Of a DNA stretch of 32,088 nt, positions 24,606-31,630 are shown piece after piece. Position 1 is the first letter of the stretch. The number at the start of each line of letters is the position of its first letter. The translations under genes were made by a program, and so were the position numbers. Source of the DNA: JAJKIP01 sp040509055 (GTDB taxonomy: Bacteria; Bacteroidota; Bacteroidia; Chitinophagales; Chitinophagaceae); contig JBEVLT010000248.1 in NCBI GenBank assembly GCA_040509055.1, forward strand, positions 1 to 32,088. Reading direction: 5' to 3'. Under the pieces are notes generated by a model. The model made no database searches. It saw only the letters and a program-made list of their open reading frames with translations, and had not been told where the DNA came from.

Positions 24606-26259
24606 GCTGTTGCAGCAGCGTTACGATCTCCGCGTGACCACGACGCATTGCCCATGCTAATGGTGTGGCCCAGTCCGGGTCATCCGGCAGGTTGGTTGAT
24701 GCCCCCTGCTCCAGCAGCAGCTTCACCATTGCTGTTTTGCCATATTTGGCAGCCCAGCCAAGCGGTGTGGATGATAGCTCTTCGTCGCGGGCATGCAGAT
24801 CAGCACCGTGCCTGATAAACAGCAGCGCATTCTCCGTATCCCCCCGCTGCGCAAAGCGATGCAGCGGTGTAATGCCCAGCCAGCCGCGATGCCCGGCATT
24901 CATTCCCTGGCTGAACAGGAACTCCGCCAGCTCCCGCGATTTGACCGATGCATCAGGTCCCTGGCTACGCACGCCTACCGCAATCCGGCGCGCCAGCTCA
25001 GGCTGGTAATGCAGCATCAACCTTACAAAGGATTCTTTCCCTTCTGTAGCCGCGCATTCCAGCGCATACACATCCCGGGCCAGGGAAGGATCAGCGGCAA
25101 ATACGGCTGCCGCAGTTGGCGTATCGCCATAATAAGCCAGCATGTGTACGGCACGCGCTGCTCCATGCATGCAAAGCAGCTCGATCATCGGCTGATCATT
25201 CCGGCTCATGGCAATGCTCAGGGCATCGGCTGAACTTTCCACCTCCGGGTTAGGTACTGCGCCGTGCTCCAGCAGCAGCTTTACAATAGCGATATGTCCA
25301 TTGCTGACCGCTGCATACAAGGCATGTCCATGGGGTGCAATGCCCTCTTCGCGCAGGTTGGGATCAGCGCCATATTCGAGCAATAGCTCTACAATAGCAA
25401 AATGACCCCTGGCCGCAGCATTCTTCAGCGGTGCGCCGGAGCCAATGTAATAAGAAGTATAAGGTGATACCTGGTTGGCCAGCGAAGGGTCCTGCCGCAG
25501 CAATTCCTGCACCCGGTCCAGGTCACCCGTCCACGCTGCCGTACAGATATCGATCAACGCTCCTTTTGCCCGCAGGTGATCCAGTATCTCTATAGGCCTG
25601 ACCGGAAAATCATGCATCCAGCCTCGGAAATGATAATCCCCGTTTACCAATTGTACCGGCTGCGCACCATCCGCACGACGGGCATCGATGTCGGCGCCAC
25701 GCCGCAATAGTTCATCGATCATATCCGGTTGCCGCGTCATCACCGCCCAGTGAATGGGTTGGTTGGAATGCTCATCCCGTGCATGGACCAGCTCCGGTTT
25801 TTCATCGAGCCATTGTTTTACCTGGCTGAGGTCACGGCTGCGGATAGCTTCCGCGATCCTTTCTCCACCCGGCTGTCCTTCGCTTTTGCCTAGGGCGGAT
25901 TGCAGCAATGCCTCCATTTCAACATGGCCCCGGTCTCTTGCTATTTGCAGTAGTGTATCGGGTGTTCCGGAATCCACCGGGTTGGCGCCATGCCCGATCA
26001 GCAAAGCAGCTGCTGCCAGCTGGTTCTCCCGCACGGCAAAATACAGCGGTGTGCGATAGTCATAGGCGCTGCGCACCAGGCCCGGATCTTTCTCCAGCAA
26101 TTGCCGGATGGCTGCCGTATCTCCTGCAATAGCGGCACAGAACAGCTCCCATACATCCGTACCCAGGCCGGCCGACCATTTGAGCGGCTCCGCCTTTGCC
26201 AGCGCTTCGGGCTGGCCCATCCGGGCTATTTTCGATTTTGCATCCTCCGTCATGTCCAT
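24592..26259 (-). CDS. Ankyrin-repeat protein (555 aa)
   Basis: A 555-residue soluble protein, almost entirely ankyrin repeats after a short charged N-terminus (MDMTEDAKSKIARMGQPEAL). Clear repeats include RTPLYFAVRENQLAAAALLI, QPIHWAVMTRQPDMIDELLR with GADIDAR, GHFAIVELLLEYGADPNLRE, GHIAIVKLLLEHGAVPN, and at the end GWAAKYGKTAMVKLLLEQGA and ATPLAWAMRRGHAEIVTLLQ. At least ten repeats can be counted by eye. No signal peptide, membrane segment or catalytic domain is seen. It is the first gene of the ank-VOC-ank operon, transcribed away from the histidine kinase. Its start, ATG at 26259, has a second ATG two codons later. A scaffold or inhibitor role is possible but not shown. Confidence 0.87.
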   Translation of the reverse strand: MDMTEDAKSKIARMGQPEALAKAEPLKWSAGLGTDVWELFCAAIAGDTAAIRQLLEKDPGLVRSAYDYRTPLYFAVRENQLAAAALLIGHGANPVDSGTPDTLLQIARDRGHVEMEALLQSALGKSEGQPGGERIAEAIRSRDLSQVKQWLDEKPELVHARDEHSNQPIHWAVMTRQPDMIDELLRRGADIDARRADGAQPVQLVNGDYHFRGWMHDFPVRPIEILDHLRAKGALIDICTAAWTGDLDRVQELLRQDPSLANQVSPYTSYYIGSGAPLKNAAARGHFAIVELLLEYGADPNLREEGIAPHGHALYAAVSNGHIAIVKLLLEHGAVPNPEVESSADALSIAMSRNDQPMIELLCMHGAARAVHMLAYYGDTPTAAAVFAADPSLARDVYALECAATEGKESFVRLMLHYQPELARRIAVGVRSQGPDASVKSRELAEFLFSQGMNAGHRGWLGITPLHRFAQRGDTENALLFIRHGADLHARDEELSSTPLGWAAKYGKTAMVKLLLEQGASTNLPDDPDWATPLAWAMRRGHAEIVTLLQQHGAV

Positions 26260-26353
26260 TGGTTTGCTGAAATGATACTGCGATCATGACAAGTTCCGAC
26301 AAAAGAAAAACTCCCCGAAAAATTTATGATGCCCCGCTCTGAAACCTACGCAG

Positions 26354-26384
26354 CCCGGTCTTTTACCTTGAAAACCCGACCGGG
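26354..26384. promoter_or_regulatory. Inverted repeat CCCGGTC-17-GACCGGG in the ank/kinase divergent region
   Basis: Perfect seven-base arms (26354-26360 and 26378-26384) separated by 17 bases. It is located between the divergent ankyrin and kinase genes, so it may be a dimer-binding site for either promoter, for example for the LytTR regulator encoded downstream. Confidence 0.4.
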
Positions 26385-26394
26385 TATGTAATTT

Positions 26395-26413
26395 CTGCAT
26401 AGCGACTATGCAG
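26395..26413. promoter_or_regulatory. Palindrome CTGCATA-5-TATGCAG before the kinase
   Basis: Perfect seven-base arms with a five-base spacer, ten bases beyond the first inverted repeat and 31 bases before the kinase reading frame. It contains the nearest upstream ATG (26408), which is in another frame. It is most likely a regulatory site. Confidence 0.45.
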
Positions 26414-26444
26414 GATTGGATACCTTTAAAAACAAACCCGCGCC

Positions 26445-27459
26445 TTGCTGCATTCCCTTTTTCGCAGACGTTACCTTTTTCACCTGCTCTTCTGGTGCAT
26501 GTATGCCGTATTCATGATCCTGGAAATGCAGGGCTATGCCAAAAACAAGGGCCTGCTGTTTTGCGCAACGCCGCTGCTCATCTACTTTGTACTGATGGCC
26601 ATCCTGGTCTATGGCAACACCCTGGTATTGATACCCTCGCTGCTGCAAAAGAAAAGAACAGCCCTGTACCTGGCCGCCATCTTCGTGCTCATGTTGTTTT
26701 ATACCTATGCCCGCAGCCTCAACCAGCAGTACTGGGATGCGATCGTATGGCCCGAAGATCGCATGAGCGTTCATGACTATACCAAATGGAATTCGCTGTA
26801 CGCGATCTGGTTCACCATCATTTCCTCCATGCTGTTCTTCACGCAAAAATGGTACGACCAGCGGCAGCAGGTAAAGAACATCCAGATCAGCCAACTGCAG
26901 ACCGAACTGAAATACCTGCGCAGCCAGGTAAACCCGCATTTCTTATTCAACGGGCTCAATACCGTCTACGGGCATATCGACAGCAGCAATCAAACGGCCC
27001 GGAATATCCTGCTGCAGTTTGCCGACCTGCTGCGTTACAACCTGTACGAAGCCGATGTGGATTTGGGTGACGCTGGAAAAGGAAACCACCTACCTGGAAA
27101 ACTATGTGGCGCTGCAGCGTGCCCGCAGCAACAGCAATATGACCATCGGGCTCGACATTACCATACAGGACTTTTCTTTGAAAGTTGCGCCGCTGCTCTT
27201 TATTCCTTTCGTGGAAAATGCCTTCAAGTTCAGCACGCGGGATGATGCCAATACGATCCGCATCCGCTTGCAGCAGACCGGTTCCCGTCTTATTTTTGAA
27301 TGTACCAACTCCTACGAGCATTCCGCGCAGGAGCCGGGCGGCGGCATCGGGTTGGCCAATGTAAAAAGAAGGCTGGAGTTGCTGTACAAAGACCGGTATG
27401 AGCTGGATATCCGCAGGGAGGCCGATCTATATTCCGTTCAGTTAACACTATTGCTATGA
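26445..27459 (+). pseudogene. LytS-type sensor histidine kinase, interrupted by a one-base frameshift
   Basis: The gene would code for about 337 residues if one G were removed from the GGG at 27065-27067. As read, the first frame ends at 27245 in unrelated sequence, while the second carries the rest. The N-terminal half has four likely membrane helices (for example LLFWCMYAVFMILEM), a coiled-coil linker and the phosphoacceptor box SQVNPHFLFNGLNTV. The shifted half has VTLEKETTYLENYVALQ, the N-box PFVENAFKFS and the G-box GGGIGLANVKRRL. Together they form a complete His_kinase/HATPase of the LytS family. The frame has no ATG at its start: the first possible start is TTG at 26445. Its stop overlaps the response regulator ATG. 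It is either a recent pseudogene or a sequencing error in a G run. Confidence 0.85.
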
Positions 27460-28169
27460 AGAAACTGCGCTGCATGATCGTAGATGACGAACCGGTGGCC
27501 CGGAAGATACTCCGGGAATTCGTGGAGCAGGTGCCTTTCCTGGAATCGGCCGGCGAGTTTGAAAACGCAGTCCGCGCAGCAGCCTTCCTGCAGGAGCACA
27601 CCGCCGATCTTCTTTTTCTTGACATCGAAATGCCCAGGCTCTCCGGGCTGGAATACCTGAAGCGGTCTGCCCTGAAACCGCTGGTGATCCTGACGACCGC
27701 CTTCCCGGAATATGCACTGGAAGGCTACGAACTGGATATCATCGACTACCTGCTGAAGCCGATCGCCTTCAGCCGTTTCCTGAAAGCCGTGCACAAGGCG
27801 AAGGAGTATACGGACCGCATGCAATCGCCGGCAGCACCGGCTGAGCCCGGCTGGCTGTTTGTGCGAAGCGAAAAGCGCATCGAAAAGATCGGGCTGGATC
27901 AGATCCTGTACATCGAAAGCACAGGCAACTATGTAAATATCTTTACAGAGAGCAAAAAGATAATGGCTTACCTGACGCTGAAGGGACTGGAGGGCCAGCT
28001 GCCGCCTCATGCTTTTGTCAAGATCCATCAATCCTACCTCGTCAGTTTCTCCCGCATCGATGCCATCGAGGGTAACCAGGTACGGATCGGGAGCAAGACA
28101 TTGCCCATCAGCCGCAGCTACCGCGATGCCGTGATGCAGCTGGTGGAGCAGCGGATGCTGAAACGGTAA
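27456..28169 (+). CDS. LytTR-family response regulator
   Basis: A 237-residue protein in the standard two-domain form. The receiver domain (residues 1-120) has the acidic pair VDDEP (Asp10, Asp11), the phosphoacceptor Asp56 in LLFLDIEMP, the switch threonine in ILTTAFPEYA and Lys101 in YLLKPI. The LytTR DNA-binding domain (about 133-235) has EKIGLDQILYIESTGNYVNI, FVKIHQSYLVSFSRIDAIEG and LPISRSYRDAV. The ATG overlaps the kinase stop as ATGA, so the pair is translationally coupled. If the kinase frameshift is real, this regulator would lack its cognate partner. The targets are unknown; the palindromes upstream of the kinase are plausible binding sites. Confidence 0.95.
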   Translation: MKKLRCMIVDDEPVARKILREFVEQVPFLESAGEFENAVRAAAFLQEHTADLLFLDIEMPRLSGLEYLKRSALKPLVILTTAFPEYALEGYELDIIDYLLKPIAFSRFLKAVHKAKEYTDRMQSPAAPAEPGWLFVRSEKRIEKIGLDQILYIESTGNYVNIFTESKKIMAYLTLKGLEGQLPPHAFVKIHQSYLVSFSRIDAIEGNQVRIGSKTLPISRSYRDAVMQLVEQRMLKR

Positions 28170-28218
28170 CAGGAAAAAATAATTGCAGCGCGACCGGGGC
28201 AATTATTTGCACACGCAA

Positions 28219-28226
28219 TACCTTTG
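28219..28226 (+). promoter_or_regulatory. -7 box TACCTTTG of the tRNA gene
   Basis: A full match to the Bacteroidota -7 consensus TAnnTTTG, ending seven bases before the mature 5' end of the tRNA. The position is right for transcription starting at or just before the tRNA. No well-spaced -33 TTTG was found. Confidence 0.65.
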
Positions 28227-28233
28227 CAGGTAT

Positions 28234-28306
28234 GCCAACTTAGCTCAGCTGGCAGAGCATTTCATTCGTAATGAAAGGGTCGTCGGTTCGACTCCGATAG
28301 TTGGCT
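28234..28306 (+). tRNA. tRNA-Thr (anticodon CGT)
   Basis: The full cloverleaf can be drawn by hand. The acceptor stem is GCCAACT with AGTTGGC, the D stem GCTC/GAGC, and the anticodon stem TTTCA/TGAAA around the loop TTCGTAA with anticodon CGT at 28267-28269. The variable loop has five bases, and the T arm is GTCGG-TTCGACT-CCGAT with one G-U pair. The discriminator base is T at 28306 and CCA is encoded at 28307-28309. It reads the ACG threonine codon. It has its own -7 box and a terminator just downstream, so it is a single-gene unit. Confidence 0.97.
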
Positions 28307-28315
28307 CCATCCTGT

Positions 28316-28344
28316 TCCGGGCGCCTGGCTGCCCGGATCTTTTT
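28316..28344 (+). terminator. Rho-independent terminator of the tRNA gene
   Basis: TCCGGGC...GCCCGGA forms a seven-base stem with an eight-base loop, followed by TCTTTTT. It begins seven bases after the encoded CCA. The 265 bases from here to the next gene (28345-28609) hold no feature that I recognise. Confidence 0.82.
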
Positions 28345-28609
28345 ATCCCTTCCCTAGTTCGCCCTTTTTCTCCCTGTTTAGTAGCCAGCTTGTTGTATCA
28401 AAATGCCCGGGGTATGCATTCCGGCTACCCGGCAGGCGGTACCGGTCGTCAGGCATCCATTGCGGTAGCTCTTCGTTATGACGGGTTTATATATTCATAG
28501 TTATTGACCGTCAGAGTTGGTATCATGCTTGCAGTAGCAACGTACAACCTGCTGCAATGACGCGGACAGGCGAAGACAGGATATTTATGAATCATAAAAA
28601 CATTCTTTT

Positions 28610-28993
28610 ATGTCACAACACGGAAATAAAAGCAAACAGGACAGCACCGGCAATCAACCCGACGAATCTTTTGTAGCCACAGCCGAGTTTTTTCCTGCAG
28701 GCGAACAGGTAACTGAAATTGCAGGCAATATCGCCGAAGAAAAAAGAACCATCACAGGAAACGAAAAAACGCTCAACCTGCAGGTGGACGGTGTGCCCTA
28801 CCTGGTCAAAGCCTCTCCGTTTGCCTTCAACGGCGAAACAAGGTATTATGTAAGCATCAACGATGGGCCGGACCATGTATTTACCTGGGATTCGGAGGTC
28901 GGCCAGCTCAGGGCTATCGATGATGATGCTGCGGAGCTGCCCGATACGCTGGAAGAAGCCATCAGCCGGAAGCTGCAATCCCTGCAGAAATAA
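28610..28993 (+). CDS. Hypothetical protein (127 aa)
   Basis: A small acidic soluble protein without a signal peptide that I do not assign to a family. The first 20 residues (MSQHGNKSKQDSTGNQPDES) look disordered. The body has short beta-strand-like pieces: KTLNLQVDGVPYLVKASPFA, TRYYVSINDGPDHVFTWDSE. The C-terminus is helical, LPDTLEEAISRKLQSLQ. Coding potential is supported by the sharply defined ATG, regular codon use, and a terminator hairpin 16 bases after the stop. It stands alone between the tRNA and a convergent gene. The alternation of a flexible head with a compact strand-rich body would suit a small binding or stress protein, but no function is claimed. Confidence 0.75.
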   Translation: MSQHGNKSKQDSTGNQPDESFVATAEFFPAGEQVTEIAGNIAEEKRTITGNEKTLNLQVDGVPYLVKASPFAFNGETRYYVSINDGPDHVFTWDSEVGQLRAIDDDAAELPDTLEEAISRKLQSLQK

Positions 28994-29002
28994 ATGGAAC
29001 CT

Positions 29003-29036
29003 AAAAACGAAAGCCAGCCCGGTAAGGACTGGCTTT
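29003..29036 (-). terminator. Terminator hairpin between two convergent small genes
   Basis: AAAGCCAG...CTGGCTTT forms a perfect eight-base stem. On the - strand it is followed by a five-T run (29007-29003), which makes a good terminator for the gene at 29051-29437. On the + strand the tail is weaker (only the TTT within the stem), though it may also serve the 28610-28993 gene. Confidence 0.75.
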
Positions 29037-29050
29037 CCCGTATGACCGTC

Positions 29051-29437
29051 TCAGGAAGGATCGTATAAGGTGATCACGATCGATCCCTGGTCGCCGGAAT
29101 CATTATTAATATTTACGTTGACATTGGAAGGCTGGCCGGAGCAGCTCCAGCTTCCGCTGCTGTCCACGAAATTCAGGTTGTCAACACTGCTGTTCAGGTT
29201 GCTGATCGCCAGCGTAAAGGTGGAGCTTTCAAAAAAGCAGGAACCGCTGTTCTTTGCTTCAATGTATTGTCCGCCTTCTGCCGGCACCTTGGTACCGGGC
29301 GTGATCGTAAGGTTGTTGAACAGGCTGAGGTTTGAGCCTTCCGAGCCATTGTCATACATGCAATTCTGGTTGGTAACGTTGGTGGTAACTGTTTTTGAAG
29401 AGCTGTTGACGACTCTCATGTAAGCGCCGTATCCCAT
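29051..29437 (-). CDS. Small Ser/Asn-rich beta protein of unknown function
   Basis: 128 residues from the ATG at 29437 (MGYGAYMRVVNSSSKTVTTN). The frame is open to 29581, but that part covers two strong hairpins and has no protein-like character, so it is taken as leader. There is no signal peptide. The sequence is rich in Ser, Asn, Gly and Thr and looks all-beta, with strands such as SLFNNLTITPGTKVPAEGG and GDQGSIVITLYDPS, a Trp in GSWSCSG, and four Cys. The overall plan, a short leaderless beta-sandwich that begins with an aromatic strand and ends in a GSIVITL strand, recalls small lectins or aegerolysin-like cytolysins, but I see no motif that proves this. A terminator follows, so it is a single-gene unit. 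Confidence 0.7.
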   Translation of the reverse strand: MGYGAYMRVVNSSSKTVTTNVTNQNCMYDNGSEGSNLSLFNNLTITPGTKVPAEGGQYIEAKNSGSCFFESSTFTLAISNLNSSVDNLNFVDSSGSWSCSGQPSNVNVNINNDSGDQGSIVITLYDPS

Positions 29438-29506
29438 AGTAATGTGGTTTAAGGTTAAAATAAATCGGATCATGAAGATGGCCATCTGCTGATCACGGGA
29501 ATAAAA

Positions 29507-29531
29507 ATACCGGGTTTGCCCAACCCCGTAT
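29507..29531 (-). promoter_or_regulatory. Attenuator-like hairpin with T-run in the leader of the small beta protein
   Basis: On the - strand ATACGGGGTT-5-AACCCGGTAT pairs along ten bases with one mismatch and is followed by TTTTTATT. That is the form of a Rho-independent terminator, yet it lies before, not after, a gene on this strand, 70 bases upstream of the ATG at 29437. Confidence 0.5.
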
Positions 29532-29537
29532 AACGCA

Positions 29538-29567
29538 GAAATACCTGGTTTTGAAAACAGGTATTTC
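29538..29567 (-). promoter_or_regulatory. Perfect ten-base inverted repeat upstream of the attenuator-like hairpin
   Basis: GAAATACCTG and CAGGTATTTC are perfect arms (29538-29547 and 29558-29567) around ten bases that hold TTTT and AAAA, so the stem can extend. No T-run follows. It is seven bases from the next hairpin and may be an operator or the sensing part of the leader. It also lies 66 bases before the helicase ATG on the other strand. Confidence 0.5.
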
Positions 29568-29632
29568 CACCTGCTTATCACCTGGACAGCACTTCATTTT
29601 TTTATTCATGCTGAGCTCCTTACTTTCACCGC

Positions 29633-31483
29633 ATGCACCCGCATCTTCAATTACTGCTGCAATGCATCGACCTGGAGGAAAAAGAGCAGGCCACACGGTA
29701 TAAATTAGATCAGGCAGGTACCCTTCGGACATTAAAAGCTGAAGGACTGGCCCTGCATCCCATCATTGTTACCCGCAAGAACTTTGGCTATGCCGATTAC
29801 CCGGAGATCAGCTTTCGCCTGGGTTTCCCGGCAGAAACCACTTCGTTCCGCGACGGCGCTGCCATCGAATGCTTTTGCGCCGGGCAGGACCCGGTCAAAG
29901 GTATCCTGCTCAGCCTGGAGGGTCGCACGGGTGAGTTCCGTCTGTTCGCGCCTGATTTCCCGGACTGGATCGAGGAGGATGGCGTAGGCATCAAGCTGGC
30001 GCCGGATACCCGCACCACGCAGATCATGAAGGCGGTGCTCAGGAACCTGGAACCAAACAAGTCCTTGTTCCGGCTCTTTGAGCAGCTGCATGGCGATCCG
30101 CTCCCGCCAGCCGCTCCACCGGCATCATCCGTCACAGCGCTTTCTTTCCGCAATCCCAACCTGAATGAAAGCCAGCAGCAGGCGGTAGCTGCCATTGTAC
30201 AAAATGAGCAGATCGTGATCGTGCATGGCCCGCCAGGCACCGGCAAGACCACCACACTGGTGGAGGCCATCGTGCAGCTGGTGAAAAACGGGGAAAAAAT
30301 ATTGGTATCGGCTCCCAGCAATACCGCGGTAGACAATATTGCTAAAGGATTGCTTCGCCAGGGCATCAACATTGTACGTACCGGCAATACCGGCAAAGTG
30401 GATGAGCAAGTGCTGCCACATACACCGGAAGGCCGCTTAGCCGGCAAACAACAAAAAGAAATTAAACAGCTGAAGATCCGCGCCGAAGAATTCCGCCGCA
30501 TGGCGCTGAAGTACAAGCGCAGCTTTGGAAAGGCCGAGCGGGAGCAGCGCAACCTGCTGTTTAAAGAAGTAAAGAATATCCGGGCTGAGATCAAACAGCT
30601 GCAGAAGTATAATGAAGAGCGGTTGTTTATAGAAGCGGAAGCAGTGCTGGGCACGCCCATCGGCCTGTACGATGCCGGGCTGGACCGGGATGCTTACACC
30701 ACGCTGGTGATCGACGAGGCGGGTCAATGCATCGAGCCACTGGCCTGGTGCATCTTCCCGATGGCGCAAAAGATCGTGCTGGCGGGTGACCACTGGCAGC
30801 TGCCACCCACGGTGCTAAGCCATGAAGCGGCAAGGCTGGGCTTCAATCGTTCCATCCTCGAAGCGGCCATGAACACGGTGCCTAATGTATTCCTGCTGGA
30901 TACGCAATACCGCATGCGGCAGGCCATTGCAGGGTTCAGCAGCCATTATTTTTACAACGGGCTGCTGCGCACAGCGGCTCACCTGCAAAATACCGGCGTG
31001 CACATTACGTTTATCGACACGGCCGGCTCCGGCTATCACGAAACACGTGGCAGCGATGGCACCAGCCTGCAAAACAAAGGCGAGCTGGACCTGGTGCGGC
31101 AGTTGCTGGAAGCGGAGTCGCTGGATCCTGCGGCCTCGGCCCTGATCTCACCTTATTCCGGGCAGGTATTGGCGGCGAAAGAAACGCTTTTCACCCCCGG
31201 ATCAGGTCCGGGGTGGCTACGTATCAGCACCGTCGATAGTTTCCAGGGACAGGAAAAAGAAACCATCATCGTATCGCTGGTGCGCAGCAACGAGGATGGC
31301 GATATCGGCTTTTTAAAAGATTACCGCCGGATGAATGTGGCCATCACCCGCGCCAAAGAGCAGCTGTTCGTGATCGGCGACAGCGCCACCATCGGCGCCG
31401 ACCCGTTTTACAATGCTTTTCTCACGTACGTGGAGCAGCAGGGCACGTACCGGACAGTGTGGGAGTTTGAGGTGATTGACTGA
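29633..31483 (+). CDS. Superfamily 1 helicase, Upf1/IGHMBP2-like
   Basis: A 616-residue protein with all the SF1B helicase motifs: motif I GPPGTGKTT (about residue 199), Ia SAPSNTAVDNIA, II VIDEAGQ (Asp361), III LAGDHWQLPPTV, IV/QYRM LDTQYRM (about 425), V STVDSFQGQE (about 532) and VI NVAITRAKEQL (about 567). The N-terminal 150 residues form a beta-rich domain like the 1B/stalk region of Upf1-type enzymes, and a helical insert with many Lys/Glu lies between motifs Ia and II. Members unwind DNA or RNA with 5'-3' polarity. Such stand-alone bacterial copies are common in Bacteroidota, with unknown cellular role. The ATG at 29633 is well placed; the gene is a single unit. Confidence 0.94.
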   Translation: MHPHLQLLLQCIDLEEKEQATRYKLDQAGTLRTLKAEGLALHPIIVTRKNFGYADYPEISFRLGFPAETTSFRDGAAIECFCAGQDPVKGILLSLEGRTGEFRLFAPDFPDWIEEDGVGIKLAPDTRTTQIMKAVLRNLEPNKSLFRLFEQLHGDPLPPAAPPASSVTALSFRNPNLNESQQQAVAAIVQNEQIVIVHGPPGTGKTTTLVEAIVQLVKNGEKILVSAPSNTAVDNIAKGLLRQGINIVRTGNTGKVDEQVLPHTPEGRLAGKQQKEIKQLKIRAEEFRRMALKYKRSFGKAEREQRNLLFKEVKNIRAEIKQLQKYNEERLFIEAEAVLGTPIGLYDAGLDRDAYTTLVIDEAGQCIEPLAWCIFPMAQKIVLAGDHWQLPPTVLSHEAARLGFNRSILEAAMNTVPNVFLLDTQYRMRQAIAGFSSHYFYNGLLRTAAHLQNTGVHITFIDTAGSGYHETRGSDGTSLQNKGELDLVRQLLEAESLDPAASALISPYSGQVLAAKETLFTPGSGPGWLRISTVDSFQGQEKETIIVSLVRSNEDGDIGFLKDYRRMNVAITRAKEQLFVIGDSATIGADPFYNAFLTYVEQQGTYRTVWEFEVID

Positions 31484-31505
31484 GTAGCTTGTATGTTGTC
31501 CCAGG

Positions 31506-31556
31506 CGAGTCCCGGCTTAATAATACAAGGTTTAATACAAGCTTGTGTCGGACTCG
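31506..31556. repeat. Inverted and direct repeats at a composition boundary
   Basis: CGAGTCC (31506-31512) and GGACTCG (31550-31556) are perfect inverted arms. Between them are two direct copies of TAATACAAG 12 bases apart (31521 and 31533) and the palindrome ACAAGCTTGT (31537-31546). After this point the sequence becomes markedly AT-rich. It may be a terminator-like or insertion-junction structure. Confidence 0.35.
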
Positions 31557-31630
31557 GCGTTAAAGTTGGTATCGCTTCAGGTGGGATATTTCATAACGTC
31601 CAATCCGGAACCTCAGCCGAAGTTTCAAAG

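Noticed and set aside
26408..26480. ATG start for the histidine kinase
   Set aside because: This ATG is in a different frame from the kinase helices and would require a second frameshift; it is part of a palindrome.
27060..27075. Programmed frameshift in the histidine kinase
   Set aside because: There is no heptameric slippery site with a stimulatory structure, and LytS kinases are not known to use recoding; a mutation or sequencing error in the G run is simpler.
28183..28500. 105-codon open frame on the + strand
   Set aside because: It runs straight through the tRNA-Thr gene and its terminator, so it is not a real gene.
29438..29581. 48-codon N-terminal extension of the small beta protein
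   Set aside because: The extension covers two strong hairpins and encodes no signal peptide or conserved-looking segment; the ATG at 29437 gives a compact protein.
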